NCBI GenBank assembly: GCA_947247005.1
Contig: OX365952.1
Coordinates: forward strand, 31,002,222-31,066,221
DNA: 64,000 bases
Reading direction: 5' to 3'
Origin: Spisula solida
Lineage: Eukaryota; Mollusca; Bivalvia; Venerida; Mactridae
The notes beneath the pieces are model-generated. The model made no database searches. It saw nothing but the letters and a program-made list of their open reading frames with translations, and was not told the DNA's origin. Numbering within the stretch: the stretch's first letter is position 1; every line of letters begins with the position of its first letter. A program made the position numbers and the translations under genes. Below, piece by piece: positions 44,265 through 55,400 of this stretch.

Positions 44265-44425
44265 GTAAGTGCTACTTACGACCTTATGAGACCAATACAT
44301 ATTTGAAATCTGCATCACAAGGCGCTTCTCACAAGCCAATTTTCATAAAAATTGGAACAGGTCATGTTGACCAAACTGAAGTTGAAAAAGCTTGTTTTTC
44401 CATAAATAAAAAGTAGCTTTCAGAG
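44265..44425 (-). mobile_element. MITE, CTTAGAATTAGAAGGT family, partial inverted copy
   Basis: GGTCATGTTGACCAAACTGA and GAAATCTGCATCACAAGGCG are reverse complements of the matching parts of 9155-9403. Confidence 0.6.
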
Positions 44426-44717
44426 TTTTTTCTTGTTGTGTGCCTTTACATTGCAACAGTTGTCAAGAGGTTTGAGATATACTTAGATTAACAATTATTG
44501 TCAGTTTGTATATTCATCTGCACTGCATATTTATTAGATCTATATTACTGTTTTATAGAATTGTCATACTATATGATAAGAGTAACTAGAACTTCTGTTG
44601 CGAGAGCACTCGATTTATATGTTAATTACATTAAACTTGTAAAGTTACCGCGTCCATGATATTTTAGTGACGTCGATTGAACGTACGCGCTGATGACGTC
44701 ATCAACGTTAAATGTCC

Positions 44718-44908
44718 TTAAAATATTCCATCAAAGGATAATTGTCCTACATAAGTATCATGCAAAGTTTCGTTAAATTATAGATCAGAGATAAATGATA
44801 GGTTGCATTATATAAAATATTCCATCAAAGGATAATTGTCCTGCATAAGTATCATGCAAAGTTTCGTTAAATTATAGATCAGAGATAAATGATAGGTTGC
44901 ATTATATA
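44718..44908. repeat. Direct duplication of about 94 bp
   Basis: AATATTCCATCAAAGGATAA through GATAGGTTGCATTATAT occurs twice in tandem with almost no differences, so the duplication is recent. Confidence 0.9.
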
Positions 44909-45107
44909 TTGAATGACCCTCGTATGTAGAGAATAAAGGAAAACTATTAACTTTCGCTGATTCGGACAAGTAGTTTCAAATCCTTAATTCACAGACTGAG
45001 TTACATGACGGAAGGCGTTCGCTGCAGTTTCTTTTAATAAGAGATGGGACAAAAATTCCCCAAAACAGAATTTTTATCAAATGTTGGACATCAACACAGA
45101 AAAATAC

Positions 45108-47624
45108 AACAAGAGGGCCCAAAGGGCCCTAGGTCGCTCACCTGTCGTACTAGTGCATTCACACACCTATGGTGACCCTACACATTTTCAGAATAAAATT
45201 TAAGGAAATGCAGCCTCTATTGCAAGTTTATGATTTGACCATGTTACCTAGCTTTTGACCCAAGATGACTTAATTAATATCAAACTTATACTAGATTGTG
45301 TTGAGATGATCATTTAGGACCAAAGGGCCCTAGGTCGCTCACCTGTCGTACTAGTGCATTCACACACCTATGGTGACCCTACACATTTTCTGAATAAAAT
45401 TTAAGGAAATGCAGCCTCTATTGCAAGTTTATGATTTGACCATGTTACCTAGCTTTTGACCCAAGATGACTTAATTAATATCAAACTTATACTAGATTGT
45501 GTTGAGATGATCATTTAGGACCAAATTTCATAAAGATTAAGTCGAAATTGTGACCTATGGTGACTACACAGTTTTTCTATGATCTGACCTATAATTTAAA
45601 CAAAATATATTGGAAAAAATATTTTCCTCCATATAACTGTACAAATAAATGGTATAAAGACAAAACAATACCTAAATACTTTAAAAAAATAAAAATAAAC
45701 AAGACTGCGTTCAATAAACGCTTATGCCCCCATGGAAGCCTTGCCCATAAAAAGCTAAGTCAATCAGGGGCCATAATTTTGTAATAATGTTGGATAGTGT
45801 TACATGGCTTTGATAATGTAAGGGGCTTATGATAGTAAACAAGTATGCCAAGTTTTAAGGCAACGCCATGATGGACATGATGTAAAACGAAACTGTCAAT
45901 TTGGGTTAACCAAGAATTAGACGCTTAATAAGTCTAAGTCCAAAATTAGGTCAATGTGACGGTCAAAATGAGGTTAGGTGATATAGGTGTGTGGAGAATG
46001 TTCAAATACAACAACCATGCAGGTATGAAAGCTTTGTAGCAAACCATATTAATGCTAGAAGAAACGGTCAATTTGGGTTAACCAAGAATTTGGCCCTCCA
46101 ATAAGTCTTAAGTCCAAATTAGGTCAAGGTGAAGGTAGAAATGGCGTCAAATGATACAGGTGTGTGGAGAGAGTTCATATACAACATCCATGCAAGTATG
46201 GAAGCTTTGTAGCAAGCCATAATAATGCTAGAAGAAACGGTCAACTTGGGATAACCAGGAATTTGACCCTTCAATAAGTCTAAGTCCAAAATTAAGTCAA
46301 GGTGAAGGTCAAAATGGGGTCAGGTGATACAGGCGTGTAGAGAGTGTTCATATACAACATCCATGCAAGTATGAAAGCTTTGTAGCAAGCCATAATGATG
46401 CTAGAAGAAACGGTCAATTTGGGTTAACCAAGAATTTAGCCCTTCAATAAGTCTAAGTCCAAAATCAGGTCAAGGTGAAGGTCAAAATGAGGTTAGGTGA
46501 TACAGGCGTGTAGAGAGTGTTCATATACAACATCCATGCAAGTGTGAAAGCTTTGTAGCAAGCCATAATGATGCTAGAAGAAACGGTCAATTTGGGTTAA
46601 CCAAGAATTTAGCCCTTCAATAAGTCTAAGTCCAAAATTAGGTCAAGGTGAAGGTCAAAATGGGATCAGGTGATACAGGCGTGTAGAGAGTGTTCATATA
46701 CAACATCCATGCAAGTATGGAAGCTTTATAACAAGCCATAATAATGCTAGAAGAAACTGTCAATTTGGGTTAACCAGGACGGACGGACGGACGGACGGAC
46801 GGACGGACGGACAGGTGAATCACTATATGCCTCCCCATCTATCGATAGGGGGGCATAAAAAAATAAAAATTATGGTTCCAGTGGGGTTTGAACCCACGTG
46901 GGACCCTCAGGAAAATGTCAATTGACATTGTGACCTTGTTTTTGACCCCAGATGACCCAAAATCGAACTTGGCCTAGATTTTGTTGACATGATCATTGTG
47001 ACAAAGTTTCGTTAAGATTAAAATGAAATTGTAACCTCTGGTGACTACACAAGGTTTTTCTATGATTTGGCCTATAATTTAAACAAAATATTTTGGAAAA
47101 AATATTTTTTTCCATATAACTGTACAAATACATGCTATAAAGACAAAAAAATACCTAAACAGTTAAAAAAATAAAAATAAAAAAATAAAAATTATGGTTC
47201 CAGTGGGGGTTGAACTCACGGCCCTCAGGAAAATGTCAGTTGAAATTGTGATTTTTATAGTTGACATTGTGACCTTGTTTTTGATCCCAGATGACCCAAA
47301 ATCGCACTGGACCTAGATTTTGTTGACATGATCATTGTGACAAAGTTTCATTAAGATTAAGTTGAAATTGTAACCTCTGGTGTCTACACAAGGTTTTTCT
47401 ATATTTTGACCTAGTGACCTAGTTTTTGACCTCAGATGACCCAATATCGAACTTGACCTAGATTTTGTTGAGATGATCATTGTGACCAAGTTTCATAAAG
47501 ATTAGGCCAAAATTGTGCCCTCTAGAGAGGACACAACCCAATTGTTGACGGACGGACAGACGGACGGACGAAGAGTGATCACAAAAGCTCACTCTGTCAC
47601 TTTGTGACAGGTGAGCTAAAAATA
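45108..47624 (+). mobile_element. Pearl-like repeat, CTCACCTGTC family, copy 1 (host of a nested element)
   Basis: Starts AACAAGAGGGCCCAAAGGGC with CTAGGTCGCTCACCTGTC, carries a direct duplication of about 200 bp (45124 and 45326), cores with GACCTAGATTTTGTTGA, a GACGGACGGAC tract near 47550, and ends in the hairpin TGTCACTTTGTGACA and GGTGAGCTAAAAAT. A different pearl-like element is inserted at 45698-46860. Confidence 0.8.
45698..46860 (+). mobile_element. Pearl-like element with five to six tandem cores, copy 1
   Basis: Starts AACAAGACTGCGTTCAATAA with TTATGCCCCCATGG, then about 175-bp tandem cores (CAATTTGGGTTAACCAAGAA, CAAGTCTAAG-like, GTGTAGAGAGTGTTCATATA), a pure GACG microsatellite at about 46778-46812, and ends CATCTATCGATAGGGGGGCA then TAAAA. 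This matches the plan of bivalve pearl elements: tandem core, tetranucleotide microsatellite, flanks. A shorter copy lies at 58317-59209. Confidence 0.85.
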
Positions 47625-48130
47625 ATCATAGGTCACCAAACTTGTTTCTGAGTTATCTGCCCTTGACACTAGTGTTTTTCTCCAAGTTTGTGTATTCATG
47701 GGCAGATAATTCCTAAACAAGCACAGTGACCTACGATTGTTTTTGCATTTTTCTGTTCCTATTACATTAGACTGCTCACATACAAAGTTTAAAACTATTA
47801 TTGAGAAATGTTTTCTTAATATCTCACAAAAAAAATGCCAGGAATGCGCTTTAGAATGCTGAACGGTAGGTCATTTTAATTCTGCAATACAATGAGTAAT
47901 ATAGGGGAATTTTTTTACCTGTGCAAATAAACATAATTTCACAGAAGCGGCATACAATCAATAAGTCACTTCCAGAAAAACAACAGTTACTAATTTATCG
48001 TCTGCATCTACCATGAAATTATGCTGATTTTGACCATTAAAAAACTGCACTTATAACCTTACATGCATAAATAATCCATACAAAAACTAACCACAACACA
48101 GGTACATGTATTGTAAAACATACATATTTC

Positions 48131-49403
48131 TTAATCAACATTTGATAAATCATCTTTACCCTTCTTTACTTTTTGTTTAAACTCATTTTCTAATTCAGCT
48201 CTAATAATTTGCATCTGCCTTTTTGACAGAATGCCGCGTTTTAGCAATTTTTCAGTTAATTTCTCACTGTCAGTTTCTTCATCTGCATCCATTGAATGTA
48301 CAACAGAAGTGTCGTCATTAACATGTTCATAATCACCTATAGAATGATCAGTATATTGATCAGGCTTATCCAGATCTTCTAGTCCAGACGAATGTTTCTC
48401 AGGATTCTCTGAAGTTTGATTATTTGATCCAGATAGAATAGATAATTCATGTTCATCATGTGATATATATTCAGAAGTTTGATTTTGTTCACTGCGTTCA
48501 ATAAATCTTTCAGCAAATTTGAAATTTTCTACGGAATGTTTGTTTGTAAGTTCTGTGTTCACACTCTGTGGTGCAGGTTTAGGGTTGTGAACTGTAACAA
48601 AGTTACTCATGTTAAATTTAGACGCTATCTCATGATCCTTCTCCTTTTTCCTATCTTTAGGGTTATTCAGTTTCCTAATCTTCATCTGCGTTAAAAGTTT
48701 TTTAACGTTATCAACTTCGTCGGGTTTCATTCCCAACTTTTCAGTAGCTACGTCATCTACATTAACGTCGTCCATTTTGAAAACCTTCCTTTTAGTGATT
48801 TCAGCAGTTATAAGTTCTAATTTCCGTTCTTCTGACATAGAATTCTTCACTTTTTCAGCCTGAAACATTGTCTTCACATTATAACTTCCAGTTAGCTTGC
48901 TGTATAGTTTCATTCTTTCTTCATCAAGTTTGTCACTATGAGGCTCTGGTTTGACAACATTACCATCATCATTCATACTTAATGCCGAATCTTTCAGATT
49001 ATGTCTACCTAAATCATTCATATCAGTAGCAATATCAACTACAGGTTTGTCTTGCCAGAAACTCTTTACTTCATCAATGGATTGAGCATTTTTAACAGTT
49101 GGTTCAGTTCTGTCAACTGTGTTAGCGACACCTAACATTTCGTTGGCATGTTCGGCATACAGTTTAGATTTCTCATTATCTTTAGTTTTAGGTTTGGGTA
49201 TATATGCTTGTAATGGACTGTTCTCAATTAATGATACGTCTATCTCCACTGACTGATCCTCCTGGTTGTCTTCAAATATTGGAGCAAGTTTTCGCTTTTT
49301 AGTGACTCTTCCTTGAAGGAGAAATGCCTGAATGATAGAATCTAGCTTCACTCTTAACTCTCTCACTTCGTCCGCATCAATGAACATGTCTGGATAACGG
49401 TAA
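48131..49403 (-). CDS. SUPV3L1: SUPV3L1 terminal exon with extended C-terminus
   Basis: Acceptor TATGTTTGCAG before 49403; enters in phase 2; stop TAA at 48131. It begins [20 protein letters not shown], conserved in SUV3, then runs through about 330 residues of charged low-complexity sequence before the conserved end helix. The frame is clean for 1.27 kb, so the extension is probably translated. Confidence 0.92.
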
Positions 49404-52400
49404 CTGCAAACATACACAATACTGTTTAAACAAGACGTGTTCAAAAACTTTGGTTTGATCCAGTTAGTAATACCTAATTTTTTATGTCACATGACCTAGT
49501 TTCTAAATCGTCAAAGATGTCATAGAGGCATCAACAAACCATGAAAATTGGACCCAAAATAGCATTTTTTTACTATAGTTTGACCCAATCAGGGGTGATT
49601 ACTCTGGAATCCATAGTCATTTAGTGGGATATTGCTGGTCCAAGGAAGGATCCAAAATATATTGAGTTATACAAGTTGTGTGCAAGTTTACTTAACCTTA
49701 AATCGTAAATAAATTGCTATCAGACAACTTGAAGACAAAGCACGCTATTCTAGCCTTTCATGTGTAACAACTGTGGTCCGTGGAACCAATAATGGTATAT
49801 AGCTAGATCAAGTCAGGAACCCAGATCTGATGGTAATATAAGTTGAATGCAAATCTAGTTCAAATCAAATCAAATCTTAAATGGAACCCACATTATACAA
49901 TGTAAGCAGGGCTAGTCAGTACCTGTCACACGGCAAGCAGGGCTAGTCAGTACCTGTCACACGGCAAGCAGGGCTAGTCAGTACCTGTCACACGGCAAGC
50001 AGGGCTATTCAGTACCTGTCACACGGCAAGCAGTGCTAGTCAGTACCTGTCACACGGCAAGCAGGGCTATTCAGTACCTGTCACACGGCAAGCAGGGCTA
50101 GTCAGTACCTGTCAAACGGCAAGCAGGGCTATTCAGTACCTGTCACACGGCAAGCAGTGCTATTCAGTACCTGTCACACGGCAAGCCGGGCTATTCAGTA
50201 CCTGTCACACGGCAAGCAGGGCTATTCAGTACTGTCACACGGCAAGCAGGGCTAGTCAGTACCTGTCACACGGCAAGCAGGGCTATTCAGTACCTGTCAC
50301 ACGGCAAGCAGGGCTAGTCAGTACTTGTCACAAGGCAAGCAGGGCTATTCAGTACCTGTCACACGGCAAGTAGGGCTTTTCAGTACTTGTCACAAGGCAA
50401 GCAGGGCTATTCAGTACCTGTCACACGGCAAGTAGGGCTATTCAGTACCTGTCACAAGGCCAGCAGGGCTATTCAGTACCTGTCACAAGGCAAGCAAGGC
50501 TATTCAGTACCTGTCACATGGCAAACAGGGCTATTCAGTACCTGTCACAAGGCAAGCAGGGCTATTCAGTACCAGTCACAAGGCAAGCAAGGCTATTCAG
50601 TACCTGTCACACAGCAAGTAGGGTTATTCAGTACCTGTCACAAGGCAAGAAGGGCTATTCAGTACCTGTCACAAGCCAAGCAGGGCTATTCAGTACCTGT
50701 CACAAGCCAAGCAGGGCTATTCAGTACCTGTCACAAAGCAAGCAGGGCTATTCAGTACCTGTCACAAGTCAATCAGGGCTATTCGGTACCTGTCACAAAG
50801 CAAGCAGGGCTATTCAGTACCTGTCACAAGGCAAGCACTAAAGAAGACATTCTTACCTTAACCATAGATATAAATCAACAATATCAAACGAATCTTCTAG
50901 TTTCTTCAGCTCACTGAGAGATTTAGGAATTCTAAATGGAGCTCCAAGAGCCATGCACAACCATTCGTAAGTTAACGGCATTCCAAGACAAAGCTGACGA
51001 GCGATCTATAATCAAAGAGAACAAAAAATACCTATTACCTATTGTCTTTAAATAAAATATATTAATTACCATCTTTGAATAAAATATTAATGAATATCAA
51101 CTAAATGTTTTACCCGCTTTAATCAATACATATAGGACATTAAATATGGGTTACAGAAGAATTGAATACAGTAGAACTTCATTGCCTCTTAAACAGTTTT
51201 GCCTTGAACACCCTAGTTAATTGTTCTTAGGTCTTGCCAAAATGATGATGTACTAGTATATAGCTTACAAGAGCTGTCCACGAACAGCGCGCTCCACTAT
51301 TCGCAGCGCCATGCTAGGATAGTACAATCATTATATATTCAAAACAAAATGCTTCATAACAGCAGCGTTACCCTAAGCTGTGTAGAGGTTGGGGCTTCTA
51401 AGTCGAAAAAGGGGGATAATTTGGACACATTATGCAGGACTGTTACCTACTCATGTGTAGGTCCTCTAGGTCATGATGGCAAATAAATAAGCCTTTCTTA
51501 GTCCAAAAAGGGGCATAATTTCAACAAAATGTTAAATAGTTATCTTCTCCAGTGTATGGGGTTGGGGTCATGCTGGTGAACAAGTTTGCGAAGTATCAAA
51601 GCAATATATCAATGCACTTTGAAGATATAAGGTTAAAAAACCTGTACCTAAACTTTTACATTTGCATTTTCAAGTCCAAAAGGGGGCATAATTTCAACAA
51701 AATCCTTGATAGAGTTACCTACCCCTGTGTAGGGGTTGGGGTCATGATGGAGAACAAGTATGCATAGCAATATATGAATGCACTTTGAAAATATTAGAGG
51801 TGAAAAAACCTGTACCTAAACTTTAACATTTGCACTAAGTTGAAAAAGGGGGCATAATTTCACCAAAACGCTTAATAGAGTTACCTACCCCTGTGTATGG
51901 GATGAGGTCATGATGGTGAACAAGTATGCAAAGTATCAAAGCAATATATCAATGCACTTTGAAGATATTAGAGGTTAAAAACCCTGTACCTAAACTTTAA
52001 CATTTGCATTTCCAAGTCCAAAAGGGGGCATAATTTCAACAAAATGCTCGATAGAGTTACCCACCCCTGTGTAGCGGTTGGGGTCATGATGGAGAACAAG
52101 TATGCAAAGCAATATGTGAATGCACTGAAAATATTTGAGGTAAAAAAACCTGTACCTAAACTTTAACATTTGCACTAAGTTGAAAAAGGGGACATAACTT
52201 CACCAAAATGCTTAATAGAGTTACCTACCCCTGTGTATGGGTTGGGGTCATGATGGTGAACAAGTATGCAAAGTATTAAAGCAATATGTCAAAGCACTTT
52301 GAAGATATTAGAGGTTAAATAAAAGCTCCGCGAGTCACAAGTGTCGCCTGACGAAATGCAAATTTGTCATGGAAAACTATCCAGTATTGGGCTACATATC

Positions 52401-55400
52401 AGACTCACAAGAGCTCTCTAGTCATCTGTACTAAAAACGACAAAGCGATGCTCTGGACAAATAAATGTCCTGATAAAATCAATCTGAAGGGAATCATTCA
52501 AACACTACACAAGCTAGAGTTATGATTCTTGCGCACTGCACTTCATGTCACATCAAAGAAACATGCATTCCTATTTTTGAGTCATTAATAGTTATGGTGA
52601 CAAAGTTATGCCACGGACAAGAAATGCTTATAAAATCAATCAAAGGGAAAAAATTGAAAAATGGCACAAGGTAGAGTTACGGTTCTTGTGTACTGCACTT
52701 GGACTTTTGGTAAGAAACATGCATACCAAGTTTCAAGTCATTCAACCTCATAGTGACAAAGTTATCCTCCGGACAAGAAATGCTCAAATTAAATCAATCT
52801 AAGGGAAATAATTAAAAAACGATGCAAGGCACAGTTATGGTTCTTGCGCACTGCATTTCTGCTTATTGCAAGAAACATACATACAAAATCTTGAGTCATT
52901 TGAACTTAAGGTGACCAAGTTATGCTCCGGACAAGAGATGCTCTAATAAAATCAATCAAAGGGAAATAATTCAAAAACCATGACAGGTAGAGTTATGGTT
53001 CTTGCACACTGCACTCCAGCTTACTGTAAAAGCATTTATTTTCGCGAGGCTAAATTTTTGCGAATTTCTAATTTGGAAGTAGTTCGCGAGGGTTAATGTT
53101 TGCGAATTTCAAATTTCAGAAAAATAAAGTTATACTTTGTCGTCAATATCCCTGGTGCATTATTTAGTTGCCACGGCGTGATAATCACTCTGATAATTAC
53201 GACTTTTGTTTGTATAATATAATGGTCATCTATCCAAGCGTATTAATTCTTAATTGGCCGATTGGCTAGCTTGTTGGTATTTACTAGTACGCAATTAAGT
53301 CAAACCAGAATGTACCATTGTGTAATGAGAAAACTGTGAAAGTATATTGTATTCCGTCCATTGTTTCCGAGCTTATCGGAACAAGCAATAGCCGTGGGTG
53401 TTAAACGTTGTACCTGTAGACAGAGTTTTTATCACAATCATTGAACTAATTTACTATTCAATTGAACTACTAAATGAATAGAATTTTAGAGAAATATTTT
53501 ATGTTCAAATTTTCTATTATATATTTAATATTTTGTAAATATCAATCAAACAAAGTAAGTTTATCAGGCAAAGTTATAAAGTCAGCGTAGTCGTCAGTAT
53601 TTTATCAATTCCGAGTGGATTGTAATGGCGTCGCTTTGCCGTAGTCAATATTGAAGTGTAACATATTTGAAGCTATTATGAAGGTAATAATTTCACGAGC
53701 ATCAATTTTCGCGAATTTATCGGACTCGCGAATATAGCGAAAATTAAACCCTCGCGAAATATTCTGCTTTTACAGTATTGCAAGAAACATGCATACCAAA
53801 TCTAGAGTCATTTGAACGTAAGGTGACAAAGTTATGCTCCGGACAAGAAATGCTCTAATAAAATCAATCAAAGGGAAATAATTCAAAAACTATGACAGGT
53901 AGAGTTATGGTTCTTGCGCACTGCACTCTGGCTTATTGCAAGAAACATGCATACCAAATCTAGAGTCATTTGAACGTAAGGTGACAAAGTTATGCTCCGG
54001 ACAAGAAATGCTCTAATAAAATCAATCAAAGGGAAATAATTCAAAAACTATGACGGGTAGAGTTATGGTTCTTGCGCACTGCACTTCGGCTTATTGCAAG
54101 AAACATGCATACCAAATCTAGAGTCATTTGAACGTAAGGTGACAAAGTTATGCTCCGGACAAGAAATGCTCTAATAAAATCAATCAAAGGGAAATAATTC
54201 AAAAACTATGACAGGTAGAGTTATGGTTCTTGCGCACTGCACTTCGGCTTATTGCAAGAAACATGCATACCAAATCTAGAGTCATTTGAACGTAAGGTGA
54301 CAAAGTTATGCTCCGGACAAGCAATTTGTGACGCCGCCGCCACCGCCGCCGCCGCCGCCAAAGTAACACCTATATGTCGCCTGAAAGGCGACACAAAAAC
54401 CTGTACCTAAACTTTAACATTTGCATTTCCAAGTCCAAAAGGGGGCATAATTTCAACAAAATGCTCGGTAGAGTTACCCACCCCTGTGTAGCGGTTAGGG
54501 TCATGATGGTGAACAAGTATGCAAAGCAATATGTGAATGCACTGAAAATATTTGAGGTAAAAAAACCTGTACCTAAACTTTAACATTTGCACTAAGTTGA
54601 AAAAAGGGGACATAACTTCACCAAAATGCTTAATAGAGTTACCTACCCCTGTGTATGGATTGGGGTCATGATAGTGAACAAGTATGCAAAGTATTAAAGC
54701 AATATGTCAATGTACTATGAAGATATTAAGAGGTTAAAAAACCTGTACCTAAACTTTAACATTTGCACTATTTGCACTAAGTAGAAAAAAGGCATAATTT
54801 CAACAAAATGCCTGATACAGTAACCTACTCCTGCATATGGGTTGGGGTCATGATGGTAAACATGTATGCAAAGTATGAAAGCAATATCTTAAAAGACTTA
54901 GTGAATACAAGAGGTTAAAAAACCTGTACCTAAACTTTAACAAAAGTGTTACGCCGACGCTCGGGTGACTGCAATAGCTCCCCTTATTCTACGAATAGTG
55001 GAGCTAAAAATTACTTTCATGGTCGAAAGGCAGTTTGAGCCATTGAAGTTCTACTGTACAATGACATGATAGCCTAGAGGTTGAGCGTTCGCTTCAAGTG
55101 CGGGAGGTCACGGGTTCGAAGAAATTTCCTTGCTAGACGCTCAGCGTAAAAGGGAAACTGGCTTCTCTTCTCTCATACCCTCGTGGAGATGGTTAACATC
55201 AGGAATGAGGTGTCGAGAGTGATAAATATAAGTTTGAAAATCGACCTTAAATAAATTAGTATTAACTAAAGTTGTAAGTATAATATCTCAACTTTACAAA
55301 CATCACTTGGGGAAATCCTTTCCTCACTTTGTTGCTATATCCTTTCCGCTACCATAGCGTACTAATGCAGACTCGCCGGGATGGCCATTTCGGCCTTCTG

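Larger units (their letters stand above)
51267..55010 (+). mobile_element. Pearl-like repeat, GCTCCACTATTCG family (outermost of a nest)
   Basis: Starts ACAAGAGCTGTCCACGAACA with GCTCCACTATTCG and ends CGAATAGTGGAGCTAAAAA. The interior has about 160-bp tandem cores (CTGTACCTAAACTTTAACAT, GGGGTCATGATGGTGAACAA). It is interrupted at 52318-54397 by another family. Confidence 0.75.

Noticed and set aside
50387..50917. Long open frames (176 and 107 codons) with [12 protein letters not shown] repeats
   Set aside because: They arise because a 31-bp unit rotates through all frames without a stop; the region is an intron of SUPV3L1 on the other strand.
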